DNA of 64,000 bases from Chitinophagaceae bacterium (GCA_016710165.1 JADJLJ010000001.1:620001-684000), one strand, 5' to 3'; positions 36,273 to 45,839 are shown, counted from the first letter of the stretch. Notes: generated by a model from the sequence alone, not told the origin. Translations and numbers: made by a program.

Positions 36273-37532
36273 CTATTTTAATCCGAATACTTTCTTTACA
36301 TCCTTCACGGCATCCAGTTTCTCCCAGGTGAATAATTCCACTTTCTTTTTAATGGTCTTGCCGTCGGGGGAAGTGAATGTTTTTTCAACGATCTTATTGG
36401 TACGTCCCATGTGGCCGTAGGCTGCTGTTTCGCTGTACATGGGGTTACGCAGTTTTAAGCGTTTTTCAATAAAGTACGGGCGCATGTCGAAGCAGGGCAT
36501 CTGCATCACTTTTTCAGCAATTTCCCCGTCGCTCATTTTTACTTTAGAAGTGCCGTACGTTACTACGTTGATCGCAGTAGGCTGTGCCACCCCAATGGCA
36601 TAAGAAACCTGTACAAGCACTTCATCGCATAAACCGGCAGCTACCAGGTTCTTTGCGATATGGCGTGTTGCATAGGCAGCGCTGCGGTCAACCTTGCTGG
36701 GGTCCTTACCACTGAAAGCGCCACCGCCGTGTGCACCTTTACCGCCATACGTATCCACAATGATCTTACGGCCGGTCAGACCGGTATCTCCGTGCGGGCC
36801 ACCGATCACAAACTTACCGGTTGGGTTGATGTGGTATTTTATCTTGTTATTAAAAAGATGATTGTATTTTGGATACTTTGCTTTTACCCTTGGTATCACA
36901 ATATTGATGATGTCCTTCTTGATCTTAGCCAGCATTTTATCATCGGAATCAAAATCATCGTGCTGCGTTGAAATGACAATGGCATCGATCCGCACGGGCC
37001 TGTTGTTGTCATCATATTCCAGGGTAACCTGGCTTTTTGCATCCGGGCGAAGGTATTTTATCTGCTTGTTCTCCCTGCGTATGGCAGCCATTTCAATCAA
37101 AATAAAATGGGCCAGGTCCAGTGCCAGCGGCATGTAGTTATCGGTTTCGTTGGTGGCATAGCCAAACATCATTCCCTGGTCGCCGGCGCCCTGTTCTTCT
37201 TTTTTCTTACGGTCAACACCCTGGTTGATGTCGGATGACTGCTCATGGATCGCTGATAAGATGCCGCATGAATTTGCTTCAAACATATAATCGCTCACGG
37301 TGTAGCCGATCTGGCGGATCACTTTACGGGCGATCTCCTGCACATCCAGGTATGCCTTGCTCTTCACCTCGCCGGCCAGAATGACCTGGCCGGTGGTAAC
37401 CAGCGTTTCGCAGGCTACTTTGCTGTTGGGGTCAAAGGCTAAAAAGTTATCAATCAATGCATCACTGATCTGGTCTGCAACTTTATCGGGGTGTCCTTCG
37501 CTGACAGACTCGGAAGTAAATAAATATGGCAT
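36273..37532 (-). CDS. metK: S-adenosylmethionine synthetase (methionine adenosyltransferase)
   Basis: MetK makes S-adenosylmethionine from methionine and ATP. The 419-residue protein contains GHPDKVADQISDA (N-terminal), the hexapeptide region GAGDQGMMFGYA, and the ATP-binding loop GGGAFSGKDPSKVDRSAAY, all diagnostic for the family. It is slightly longer than the E. coli enzyme, owing to loops around residues 165-235 that are usual in Bacteroidota. A clear promoter (TTTG-N20-TATCTTTG) lies just upstream and a terminator just downstream. No SAM riboswitch is seen in the short leader. Confidence 0.97.
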   Translation of the reverse strand: MPYLFTSESVSEGHPDKVADQISDALIDNFLAFDPNSKVACETLVTTGQVILAGEVKSKAYLDVQEIARKVIRQIGYTVSDYMFEANSCGILSAIHEQSSDINQGVDRKKKEEQGAGDQGMMFGYATNETDNYMPLALDLAHFILIEMAAIRRENKQIKYLRPDAKSQVTLEYDDNNRPVRIDAIVISTQHDDFDSDDKMLAKIKKDIINIVIPRVKAKYPKYNHLFNNKIKYHINPTGKFVIGGPHGDTGLTGRKIIVDTYGGKGAHGGGAFSGKDPSKVDRSAAYATRHIAKNLVAAGLCDEVLVQVSYAIGVAQPTAINVVTYGTSKVKMSDGEIAEKVMQMPCFDMRPYFIEKRLKLRNPMYSETAAYGHMGRTNKIVEKTFTSPDGKTIKKKVELFTWEKLDAVKDVKKVFGLK

Positions 37533-37550
37533 GTTATTTTTTTAAGATGG

Positions 37551-37582
37551 CAAAGATAAGGTTGTGCCGGTTAAACAACAAA
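37551..37582 (-). promoter_or_regulatory. metK promoter, TTTG-N16-20-TATCTTTG
   Basis: On the minus strand, TATCTTTG (plus 37551-37558) is an exact TAnnTTTG -7 box. It is preceded at 20 bp by TTTG (plus 37579-37582), the consensus -33 element and spacing for Bacteroidota sigma factors. It lies 19 bases before the metK ATG. The -33 element overlaps the terminator of the upstream DUF4270 gene. Confidence 0.72.
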
Positions 37583-37607
37583 GTCTGCAGGGCATTCTGC
37601 AGACTTT
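37580..37607 (-). terminator. Rho-independent terminator of the DUF4270 gene
   Basis: 11-bp stem AAAGTCTGCAG (37580-37590) and CTGCAGACTTT (37597-37607) with a GGCATT loop. On the minus strand it continues into TTGTTTAA, a modest T tract. It sits 24 bp after the DUF4270 stop codon and overlaps the -33 element of metK. Confidence 0.75.
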
Positions 37608-37631
37608 ATTAATTCACATACTGTGTATTGT

Positions 37632-39140
37632 TTAAAGCTTTGAATAAATGATCCGTAGCCTCAGTTTATAATTGGGGTTGCTTCCGCTTCCGATCCGCAC
37701 CCTTCCATAAGCAATATTGTTGCTGAAGGGGATGTACGACGAAGTTGAATACTGTCCATAATGCAGGTTATAAGGCGCATACAGCCGCATGCCGTAATTG
37801 GGCGTGTGCTGGGTTACCAGTCGCTGTATATACCGGGAGATATTGAAATTATAATGACTGATCTGCATCCCAAAGGGGTCGTATTTGGTTCGTTTAAATC
37901 CGCCAAAATAATTAAAGTCGATGGTTCCCGGGAAATAAGGGAATAATATAGGGGTCCTGTAATCGGGGTCATAGATCGTAGTGGTGTTCAGGTCAAAATA
38001 AACCGGTTTCCACTTTGGATCCACGGTTGAATCCCGGAGGTCTAAATACAGGAAATTGGGCACCGAAAGTTTTTCATCAAGCATCGGGTCGGTTGGTATT
38101 TGTTCTACGATCAGCTCCGCCCGGTGAACGATGCGGTTTGATAAACCAGGCAAACCCGGTATGCTGAGATTGACATACGTGCCGGGAGCGGTCTGAAGAT
38201 AGTGCTCTCCTGCCAACGGTGTCATAACGGGGTATCCAGACCGGTTCCTTACAATATTACAAACGGAGTTGGAAGGAGGATAGGTCCCGATCAGGTTGCT
38301 GTTGAACCGCAATGAAGTATATACCGTATCCAGCTTTCCATTGTTCTTCCTCCGATAGTGTATTTCCAGTTTGGTAGCGGTATCTGCCAGGTTAACATAC
38401 ATCAGCCCGTTTCCATTGCTTGCCAGAACGGCAAGGCCATTATAAAAACGCTTATACAGGGAATCTGAATAAAAGGCATTGTTGATGCTGTTTGCCTGGG
38501 TGCTGTCGCGGTTATATAACTGCAGTGCCCAGTTCTGGTCAAGTTTTATTCTTACCTGGTAGTTGACCGAATCTCTCCGGTTGGTGAATTTTACATAATT
38601 GCCCAGTTTGCGAACGTCGATATCGGCGGTACCAAGTGTGGGACCACCATATACCGGTTGATAATTGGTTGGATTGTCCTTATACACAGAATCCCTGAAA
38701 TAGGGTTCGTTCACTTCTTTCACTTCCAGGTGAATGGGCAGGGTACTGTCGCCCCAGAAACCTTTATACTTCAGGCAAAGTACAATGGAATCAAGCCCGG
38801 CGCCAAAACCATTTAGTGTGTCTTTTACATCACCGATATAGTAAGGGAAAAAGGGCGGCTTCAGTTGCATGAATGAATTTGCTGTGGTGGTGCCAAATAA
38901 CGGATCGAACGTGATGCTGCCCAATGCATAGTCTTCTGTACGGAAAATATAGGTGGAGTCCAGGAATACGCCCTGGGTGGAATTGACCGTGAGAATGGTA
39001 TCGAATGTGTTGACATTATCAACCGCCGGTAAAAGGTCGCTGCCGATCCGGGTGGTGTCAAACTTTGTACAGTTCCAGTTTAAGAAAGATATAAGAACCG
39101 CTGCTGTGAGCGCAATGAATAGAATACGTTTTTGCACCAT
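37632..39140 (-). CDS. DUF4270 lipoprotein
   Basis: This is a 502-residue exported protein with a signal peptide ending near LNWNC (Cys24), a slightly unusual lipobox. The first mature block, TRIGSDLLPAVDNVNTFDTI, is the hallmark of the DUF4270 family. The rest is beta-rich with many Tyr/Asp residues, including LDSIVLCLKYKGFWGDS and a C-terminal RIGSGSNPNYKLRLRIIYSKL. The family is common next to glycogen-synthase-like genes in Bacteroidota, as here. Its function is unknown, presumably at the cell surface. Confidence 0.88.
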   Translation of the reverse strand: MVQKRILFIALTAAVLISFLNWNCTKFDTTRIGSDLLPAVDNVNTFDTILTVNSTQGVFLDSTYIFRTEDYALGSITFDPLFGTTTANSFMQLKPPFFPYYIGDVKDTLNGFGAGLDSIVLCLKYKGFWGDSTLPIHLEVKEVNEPYFRDSVYKDNPTNYQPVYGGPTLGTADIDVRKLGNYVKFTNRRDSVNYQVRIKLDQNWALQLYNRDSTQANSINNAFYSDSLYKRFYNGLAVLASNGNGLMYVNLADTATKLEIHYRRKNNGKLDTVYTSLRFNSNLIGTYPPSNSVCNIVRNRSGYPVMTPLAGEHYLQTAPGTYVNLSIPGLPGLSNRIVHRAELIVEQIPTDPMLDEKLSVPNFLYLDLRDSTVDPKWKPVYFDLNTTTIYDPDYRTPILFPYFPGTIDFNYFGGFKRTKYDPFGMQISHYNFNISRYIQRLVTQHTPNYGMRLYAPYNLHYGQYSTSSYIPFSNNIAYGRVRIGSGSNPNYKLRLRIIYSKL

Positions 39141-39170
39141 ACTGATTAAATGAAATCTGTGTTAGTTTTT

Positions 39171-39982
39171 CTATTTGGCAAGGTCGGTATACAATTGTAA
39201 ATAGTCTGTTAAATCACTTTCTGCATCGTACCTGATCACTTTCTTGCCTTTCACTTTTGAAAACTGCTCAACCAGTTTTTTATCCACTTTATCAGCGCCA
39301 AATGTGATGGCGTCTGCATACGTAGCCCCTCCCCTGAACATGGCCAGGTTGTTGGCATCTTTAAAGGGTTCCAGTTCTTTTTTGTGATGTGGTCGTTTAT
39401 AGTTGCCAGCTTCAGGAAATCGGCACCCAGTTTTTCTTTAAATGTCTGCTGGCCGATGGTATAAACGATCTTGCTGTTGCTGAAAACAGGTTCCTTCTTA
39501 TACGCATTCTTAATGAACATCGGGATCAGTCCCGTCATCCAGCCGCTGCAATGGATGATGTCGGGCGGCCATCCGAATTTTTTTACAGTTTCCAGTGCCC
39601 CTTTGCAGAACAAGACCGTACGCAGCCCGTTGTCCTCGAACCAGCTCTCCTTTTCATCATGAAAAATGGATTTTCTTTTGAAGAAATCCTCGTTGTCCAA
39701 AAAGTAGATCTGCAACCGGGCATTGGGCAGTGAGGCCACTTTAATGACCAGGGGATAATCGTCATTATCGATGGTGACATTGATGCCCGATAAGCGGACA
39801 ACCTCATGCAACCGGTGCCTCCTTTCATTGATCACACCAAACCGGGGCATAATACAACGAACTTCCATACCGCTGTCATTCGCCTTTATTGCCAGCTTGT
39901 TCACTATTTCCGCAAAATCTGTCAACTCCAGGTAGGGCGACATCTCGTTGGCAATAAATAAAATCCTTTTCTTTGTTGACAT
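39171..39982 (-). CDS. Glycogen/starch synthase-like protein (one frameshift)
   Basis: The repaired 270-residue protein is similar to the N-terminal (GT5, starch synthase catalytic) domain of GlgA but lacks the second Rossmann domain. This short form is common in Bacteroidota. Blocks visible are FIANEMSPYLELTDFAEIVNKLA, VRCIMPRFGVI, PDIIHCSGWMTGL and SKIVYTIGQQTFKE. The open frame runs into unrelated sequence after HITKK. One extra base in the T6 run 39378-39383 (plus strand) gives KKELEPFKDANNLAMFRGGA and extends the protein to YTDLAK at 39171. Whether the short protein is an active synthase is uncertain. Divergent from panC. Confidence 0.85.
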
Positions 39983-40088
39983 TTGTACTTAGTTTGTTGC
40001 AGTATTTAGTTTAAAGGGAGTGCAAAAGTACTGTATTTTTTTGGGAAATTGAGATTGAACAAGCATTTGAAGCCTAATTAACCAGACA

Positions 40089-40931
40089 ATGATCGTTTTT
40101 AAGAAAGCAGCCGATATTGGCAGATTCCTGCACCAGGCAAGTGAAAAAGGCAGAAAAACGGGCTTTGTGCCTACCATGGGTGCCTTGCACCAGGGCCATA
40201 TCTCGCTGATCGGAACTGCAAAAAGTTCCGGCAACCTGGTGATAAGCAGCATTTTTGTAAACCCTACCCAGTTCAACGATGTTAAAGACTTTCAAAACTA
40301 TCCTTCCACCATTGAAAAAGACATTGACCAGTTGGAAAATGCCGGATGCGATGTATTGTTCCTTCCATCGGTTGACGAAATGTACCCGGATGGATTAATG
40401 AACAAAGCCCCCTATGAACTTGGCTACTTAGAAACCGTACTGGAAGGAAAATACCGTCCCGGTCATTTCCAGGGAGTATGCCAGGTGGTACACCGCTTAC
40501 TGAGCATCATACCTGCCGACTTCTTGTATCTTGGCCAGAAAGATTTTCAGCAATGCATGGTACTAAAAAAGATGATGGAAGGGAAAGGGCTCAAAACAAC
40601 CGTCATCATCTGCCCCACCCTCCGGGAAGCAGACGGGCTTGCCATGAGCAGCCGCAACATGCGGCTTAATGAAACGGCCCGGGCAAAGGCCGTGGAAATA
40701 TTCAAAACCCTTTCACACATCAAGAACGAAGTAAAGCCCGGCAACCTGGTGGAATTAAAGAATGATGCGGCCCGGCATTTGAATAAGGCCGGCTTCCGGA
40801 CAGATTACGTGGAGATCGCCGATGCAGAAACCCTGGAACTGAAAGACCACTGGGATGGGAGAACGAAACTGGTTGCCTTATGTGCCGCCTTCATGGGTGA
40901 TGTACGGCTCATCGATAATATGCTGCTTTGA
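40089..40931 (+). CDS. panC: Pantothenate synthetase
   Basis: PanC joins pantoate and beta-alanine, using ATP, to make pantothenate. The 280-residue protein has the HIGH-type motif in PTMGALHQGHISLI, the NPTQFND and PGHFQGVCQVV loops, FLYLGQKDFQQ and the KMSKS-like region GLAMSSRNMRL. Full length. panB, needed for the pantoate branch, lies 12 kb downstream on the same strand. I do not see panD (aspartate decarboxylase) next to it. The flippase-like gene follows after 82 bp. Confidence 0.96.
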   Translation: MIVFKKAADIGRFLHQASEKGRKTGFVPTMGALHQGHISLIGTAKSSGNLVISSIFVNPTQFNDVKDFQNYPSTIEKDIDQLENAGCDVLFLPSVDEMYPDGLMNKAPYELGYLETVLEGKYRPGHFQGVCQVVHRLLSIIPADFLYLGQKDFQQCMVLKKMMEGKGLKTTVIICPTLREADGLAMSSRNMRLNETARAKAVEIFKTLSHIKNEVKPGNLVELKNDAARHLNKAGFRTDYVEIADAETLELKDHWDGRTKLVALCAAFMGDVRLIDNMLL

Positions 40932-41013
40932 CCGTATACCTGTGTGGTAACCTAGTATTAAATTTATCTGCAGAAATTTTTCAAAGCCATTCCTTCGTAA
41001 TTTGTCACCGATT

Positions 41014-42048
41014 ATGCGTAAACCGTTATTCGCCATTTTGCAGTATGTCATTTTCCTGGGTGCCGGTATCTTCCTGGTATGGTGGAGCATTCACAAACTA
41101 TCCGACAAGGATTACGCAGAATTCATCATGGCTTTAAAAACGGCAAACTATTACCTGCTCATCCCGGTTTTTTTTATCCTGATCGCCAGCCATCTCAGCC
41201 GGGCCATCCGCTGGAAGATATTGATGAGGTCAATGGGCTATAATCCTAAAATAAGCAATACCTTCTGTGCGGTGATGATCGGCTACCTGGCAAACTTTGC
41301 CTTTCCCCGACTGGGCGAGGTCTTAAAATGCACCATCCTGGGCAAATATGAAAAAGTACCCGCAGATAAACTGGTAGGTACCATCCTTGTTGAAAGGGCC
41401 GTTGACCTTGTATCGTTCTTTATCATCATCGTTATCTCGCTGCTTACGCAGGCCGACGTGGTGGGCGAATATGCCATTAATATCTTTAAACGGTACATCC
41501 TTTCAAAAGATACCGGTACCACCCTGTTCAAACTGGCACTGGTGATCTTTATCATCACCGGCTTCTTCATCATCTTAAAATACCTGGTGAGAAAATACCC
41601 CGGCAGCAAACCCATTCAGAAAATCAGAGGCATTGTCAAGGGCATCATTGAAGGGTTACTTACCCTGAAGAACGTGAAGAACAAAGGCCGTTTCATCCTG
41701 CACAGTTTTTTTATATGGGGCTGTTACCTCGGCGGGACCTATCTTGGTTTTTTTGCCATTGCAGAAACCAGCGGCCTCCCGGTCCTTTCGGCATTCCCCG
41801 TACTGGCATTTGGTACGGTTGCCACGATCGTTACACCCGGCGGCATCGGCCTGTACCCGGTATTTTTAATGGAAGCCATGAAGCTGTACAGCATACCCGA
41901 AAGCTATGGTACGGCAAACGGCTGGCTGCAATGGTCGGCACAGTTCCTGATCGTACTCGTGGTGGGTTTTTTATGTTTGTTAATTTTGCCTTACATAAAC
42001 AAAACAAAGAATGAGATCAGTAAGCAGCATACCCAACAAGATATTTAA
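41014..42048 (+). CDS. Lysylphosphatidylglycerol synthase TM-region / flippase-like membrane protein
   Basis: This is a membrane protein of about 344 residues of the UPF0104 / YbhN family. I chose the ATG at 41014 (MRKPLFAILQYV). Roughly eight hydrophobic segments, SHLSRAIRWKILM, YLANFAFPRLGEVLKC (the conserved FPRLGE block), VERAVDLVSFF and GGIGLYPVFLMEAM define the family. Relatives include flippase domains of MprF. The cargo is unknown, and this protein lacks the synthase domain of MprF. It is part of a plus-strand run with panC upstream, and rfaE2 overlaps its 3' end by 38 bp. Confidence 0.88.
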   Translation: MRKPLFAILQYVIFLGAGIFLVWWSIHKLSDKDYAEFIMALKTANYYLLIPVFFILIASHLSRAIRWKILMRSMGYNPKISNTFCAVMIGYLANFAFPRLGEVLKCTILGKYEKVPADKLVGTILVERAVDLVSFFIIIVISLLTQADVVGEYAINIFKRYILSKDTGTTLFKLALVIFIITGFFIILKYLVRKYPGSKPIQKIRGIVKGIIEGLLTLKNVKNKGRFILHSFFIWGCYLGGTYLGFFAIAETSGLPVLSAFPVLAFGTVATIVTPGGIGLYPVFLMEAMKLYSIPESYGTANGWLQWSAQFLIVLVVGFLCLLILPYINKTKNEISKQHTQQDI

Positions 42049-42505
42049 CCTTGATGACCTGATGCACCAGGTAAGGCGCTGGCGGCTGCACAACAAAAAG
42101 ATCGTGTTCACCAACGGGGTGTTTGATATCCTGCACGAAGGGCATATTGCTTCATTGAGTGAAGCCGCTTCGTACGGCCATGTACTGATCGTTGGCGTGA
42201 ATACCGATGCTTCGGTGAAAAGATTAAAGGGAGAAAGCCGGCCGGTGAACAGTGAAAATTCAAGGGCCCTGATACTGGCGTCACTGGTGATGACAGATGC
42301 CATCATCCTTTTTGAGGAGGACACGCCGCTGAATCTGATTTCAGCCGTATTGCCCGATGTATTGGTGAAAGGCGGGGATTATACCATCGGCCAGGTCGTG
42401 GGTGCCAACGAAGTGATGGCCAATGGCGGTGAAGTGAAGATCGTTCCCATACTGGAAGGATTTTCCACCACGTCCATCATTCAGAAGATGAGGGATACCA
42501 AATAG
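42011..42505 (+). CDS. rfaE2: D-glycero-beta-D-manno-heptose 1-phosphate adenylyltransferase
   Basis: This 164-residue nucleotidyltransferase corresponds to the C-terminal domain of HldE and activates heptose phosphate for lipopolysaccharide core or S-layer glycans. The HxGH-type motif lies in TNGVFDILHEGHIASL, and GVNTDASVKRLKG, NSENSRALILASL and the C-terminal SIIQKMRDT fit the RfaE2 family. The kinase domain (RfaE1) is not present in this window. The start overlaps the flippase gene by 38 bp, suggesting translational coupling. Confidence 0.92.
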   Translation: MRSVSSIPNKIFNLDDLMHQVRRWRLHNKKIVFTNGVFDILHEGHIASLSEAASYGHVLIVGVNTDASVKRLKGESRPVNSENSRALILASLVMTDAIILFEEDTPLNLISAVLPDVLVKGGDYTIGQVVGANEVMANGGEVKIVPILEGFSTTSIIQKMRDTK

Positions 42506-42597
42506 CGTATCAATAAACTTCACAGAAATTTAATACGCATTTAAAGTGTTGTTCATTTACATGCCTTTAATTTCGTTTCACTAACCAGTAAACAAGC

Positions 42598-44661
42598 TTG
42601 CAGAAAAGAAAGATCATATTCCGGGACCTGAGCTGGCTTTCCTTTAATGCAAGGGTGTTACAGGAAGCAGCCGATGACACGGTTCCGTTGCGGGAACGCA
42701 TCCGCTTCCTGGGTATCTTTTCCAACAACCTGGATGAATTCTTCCGGGTACGGGTGGCCACACTGAAACGTATGATCGAGTTTGGCAGTAAATCGCGGAT
42801 GCATCTTGAAATTGCCCCGGAAGCCATACTCGAAGAGATCCAGGAAATAGTAATTGAACAGCAAAGGGAATTTGAACGCATATGGAATGAGATATTAAGG
42901 GAACTCCGGAAAGATAAGATCCTGCTTGTCAATGAAACCCAGCTGAACAGGACACAGCAACGGTTTGTACTGGACTACTTCAACGAAGAGATACGCAGCA
43001 ATGTCATCCCCCTGATGATCGAAAGCATCCAGGATTTTCCCGTACTGAATGACCGTTCCATTTACCTGGCATGCAAGCTATCCAAGAAAGATAAGAGCAT
43101 CCCCCAGAAATTTGCGTTGGTATCGGTACCCACAAGACGGTTGCCAAGATTTATCATACTGCCTTCAAAAACAGCCGAAAAACACATCATCCTGCTCGAA
43201 GACATCATTCGTTTCTGTCTGCCCCATATCTTTTCTTTTTTTGGATATGATACTTTTTCTTCCCACATCATTAAAGTGACCCGTGATGCCGAGATCGATA
43301 TAGACAATGATGTATCTACTTCCCTCATTCAAAAGATACAAAAGGGATTAAAGAACCGTAAAAAAGGCAAACCCGTAAGGTTTGTTTTCGATAAAGCGAT
43401 CGACCCGGCACTGCTTACCTACCTGGTAAGAAGAATGGGATTGCAGCAAAAGGACAACCTGATACCCGGCGGACGCATCCACAACTTCGTGGATTTTATG
43501 AATTTCCCGGAATCTGTTTTCAGCCAGAAAAACCTTCGGAAAAAACCCTTTATTCACCCGGCATTAAAAAATGTAACCAGTGTAAACAAGGTCATACTGA
43601 AAAAAGATGTGCTTTTAAACCTTCCGTATCATTCCTTCGACAGTGTTATAGATCTGTTGAGGGAGGCCGCCATTGACCCGGACGTAACGAGCATAAAAAT
43701 AACCTGTTACCGCCTGGCCGACCGGTCAAAGATCATCAATACACTTACCAATGCCGTACGCAACGGCAAAATGGTGACGGTGGTATTGGAACTGCGTGCC
43801 CGTTTTGACGAAGAAGCAAACCTGGAGTGGAAAGAAGAACTGGAAGAAGCGGGTGCAAAGGTCCTATTGGGGGTACCCCACATGAAAATACACGCCAAAC
43901 TTTGCCTGATAAAAAAGAAGATCAACAACCGCACCATTCATTATGGGTTTGTAAGTACCGGGAACCTGAATGAGAAGACAGCAAAGGTTTACGGAGATAC
44001 CTGCCTCCTTACATCCGACCGTAACATCATGGCCGATGTTAACCGTATCTTTAATTACCTGGAGCAGCCTAAGAACAGGATCCAGTTATTGTTCGAATGC
44101 AATACCCTTATTGTAAGCCCGACCGACATGCGTACGCAAATGCTCCAGTTCATCAACAAGGAAATAAAAGCAGCCAAAGAAAAAAAAACTGCATCCATCA
44201 TCCTTAAACTCAACTCACTCAGCGATGAAATGCTCATTGGTAAATTATATGAGGCCGCAAAAGCAGGCGTGGAGATCAAGCTGATCATCCGCGGCATTTT
44301 CTGCATGCTTACCGAGAACAGAAAATTCAAGGTCCCCATCCAGGCCATCAGCATTGTGGATGAATACCTGGAGCATGCCAGGGTGATGATATTCCACAAC
44401 GGGGGAAAAGAAAGGACCTTCATCTCCTCCGCCGACTGGATGGTACGGAATATCGACCACCGGGTGGAAGTTACCTGCCCCATCTTTGAAAAAAGTATCC
44501 AGGAAGAACTGAAAGACATCCTGCAGATACAACTGAAGGATAACATCAAGGCACGGATACTGGACAACGAACTCAGCAACCAGTATGTAAATCCCCGCAA
44601 CACCAAAAAGATCCGCAGCCAGGTGGAGACGTACAATTATCTTTATCGCAAAGCACAATAA
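42598..44661 (+). CDS. ppk1: Polyphosphate kinase 1
   Basis: PPK1 reversibly transfers the gamma-phosphate of ATP to polyphosphate. It is a 687-residue protein with an N-domain (FRDLSWLSFNARVLQEA, about residues 7-23) and the N1 helical part ending FSNNLDEFFRVRVATL. The catalytic HKD-like segments contain PHMKIHAKLCLI (catalytic His) and VSTGNLNEKTAKVYGD. The second segment, ARVMIFHNGGKERTFISSADWM, contains the second conserved His. The start is a TTG at 42598. No in-frame ATG precedes it without a stop. A TAATTTCG box lies at 42568-42575. ppx follows, separated by a repeat-rich gap. Confidence 0.94.
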   Translation: MQKRKIIFRDLSWLSFNARVLQEAADDTVPLRERIRFLGIFSNNLDEFFRVRVATLKRMIEFGSKSRMHLEIAPEAILEEIQEIVIEQQREFERIWNEILRELRKDKILLVNETQLNRTQQRFVLDYFNEEIRSNVIPLMIESIQDFPVLNDRSIYLACKLSKKDKSIPQKFALVSVPTRRLPRFIILPSKTAEKHIILLEDIIRFCLPHIFSFFGYDTFSSHIIKVTRDAEIDIDNDVSTSLIQKIQKGLKNRKKGKPVRFVFDKAIDPALLTYLVRRMGLQQKDNLIPGGRIHNFVDFMNFPESVFSQKNLRKKPFIHPALKNVTSVNKVILKKDVLLNLPYHSFDSVIDLLREAAIDPDVTSIKITCYRLADRSKIINTLTNAVRNGKMVTVVLELRARFDEEANLEWKEELEEAGAKVLLGVPHMKIHAKLCLIKKKINNRTIHYGFVSTGNLNEKTAKVYGDTCLLTSDRNIMADVNRIFNYLEQPKNRIQLLFECNTLIVSPTDMRTQMLQFINKEIKAAKEKKTASIILKLNSLSDEMLIGKLYEAAKAGVEIKLIIRGIFCMLTENRKFKVPIQAISIVDEYLEHARVMIFHNGGKERTFISSADWMVRNIDHRVEVTCPIFEKSIQEELKDILQIQLKDNIKARILDNELSNQYVNPRNTKKIRSQVETYNYLYRKAQ

Positions 44662-44669
44662 CGCTGGCA

Positions 44670-44790
44670 CGTTTAATACGTTTAAATCGTTTAAGGGTTA
44701 ATCCGTAAATTCGTTGCCGTACACCTGACCATTAATCGTTTCAGCGATTGAAACGATTGAAACGATTTTAACGACTTAAACGATTACCGA
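44670..44790. repeat. Degenerate 9-bp repeats with a 10-bp hairpin between ppk1 and ppx
   Basis: The gap contains words like ACGTTTAAT, ATCGTTTAA, CGATTGAAA and ACGACTTAA, of the same family as at 26020-26106 but present in both orientations. A perfect 10-bp hairpin AATCGTTTCA (44734-44743) and TGAAACGATT (44749-44758) with a five-base loop arises from a left-pointing and a right-pointing copy. It could attenuate transcription from ppk1 into ppx. Confidence 0.7.
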
Positions 44791-44792
44791 CA

Positions 44793-45670
44793 TTGAGACT
44801 CGCCGCCATCGATATAGGAAGTAATGCCGCCCGGCTCCTGATAACCGAGGTGATCACCGAAGGAAAGAATGAGGCTGTTTTCAATAAACTCAATTTGGTA
44901 AGGGTTCCCCTCCGCCTGGGATTTGATGTATTTGAATACGGCGTGATCTCCAAACCAAAGACCGGCATGATGCTGCAGACGATGAAGGCTTTCAAGCACC
45001 TGATGAATGCCTACGAAGTAAAGCACGTGATCGCCTGCGCCACCAGCGCCATGCGGGATGCAAAAAATTCCGATGACATCATCCGGAAAGTAAAATTAGA
45101 AACCGATATTTCCATTGAGGTCATCAGCGGCGATAAAGAAGCCGGGATCGTTTTTGAGAACCATATTGCCGAAACCCTCGACAAGGACCACAGCTACATG
45201 TATATTGATGTGGGCGGCGGCAGCACCGAGCTCTCTTTTTCAGCAACGGAAGGCTGAATTTCAAAGAATCATTCAACATCGGCACCATACGGCTACTGCA
45301 GGATGCGGTGAATGAAAAGACCTGGGAAGTGATGAAGGAAATAATCAAGACCGTTACCAAAGGACAAAAGGAAGTGATGGCCATCGGCAGCGGCGGCAAC
45401 ATCAACAAAGTATTTTCGCTGAGCAAACGAAAAGAAGGCAAGCCCCTTAGCCTCGAACTTTTAAGAGACTATCACAAAGAACTGGGCAGCGTAACACTGG
45501 AAGAACGGATGCGGCTTTACAGCCTGCGGCCCGACCGTGCCGACGTGATCATACCCGCCCTCCTCATTTACATCAATGCTATGCGCTGGGCCGGCGCCAA
45601 CGAAATGTACGTACCCAAGATCGGGCTGGTGGATGGACTGGTGAGGCATTTGTGGGAAGAGGTGAAATAG
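44793..45670 (+). CDS. ppx: Exopolyphosphatase, Ppx/GppA family (one frameshift)
   Basis: The repaired protein of about 292 residues belongs to the Ppx/GppA phosphatase family, which removes terminal phosphates from polyphosphate and/or converts pppGpp to ppGpp. The actin-like ATPase fold shows AAIDIGSNAARLLI (phosphate-1 loop), ACATSAMRDAKN, ISGDKEAGIVF and DVGGGSTELS (phosphate-2 loop). The C-terminal block includes AIGSGGNINKVF. The start is a TTG (44793). The frame changes at the T5 run 45236-45240. One extra T restores SNGRLNFKESFNIGTIRLLQ. It follows ppk1, forming a polyphosphate make-and-break pair. Confidence 0.9.
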
Positions 45671-45683
45671 GATCCCTTCCACC

Positions 45684-45702
45684 CTGGTTGGTGTCCCACC
45701 AA
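45684..45702. repeat. Short palindrome GGTTGGTG-TCC-CACCAACC
   Basis: A perfect 8-bp inverted repeat with a three-base centre in the 169-bp gap between ppx and the nitroreductase gene. It has no T tract, so it is not a typical terminator. It may be a dispersed palindromic element like the one in the GSCFA gene. Confidence 0.6.
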
Positions 45703-45839
45703 CCGGAACAACCACTCAGCCCGATGCGGATAATTGAGATCGTGAACCTCATCCCGGCCCCGGCGCTGAAAAAATTTCGGATATCAAAACAGGTTCCTGT
45801 TCCATTCAACGAAATTTGCTTTACATAATCTCAAACTAT

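Noticed and set aside
37533..37631. SAM riboswitch upstream of metK
   Set aside because: The leader is only about 12-19 bases after the promoter, which is too short for one, and no such fold is seen.
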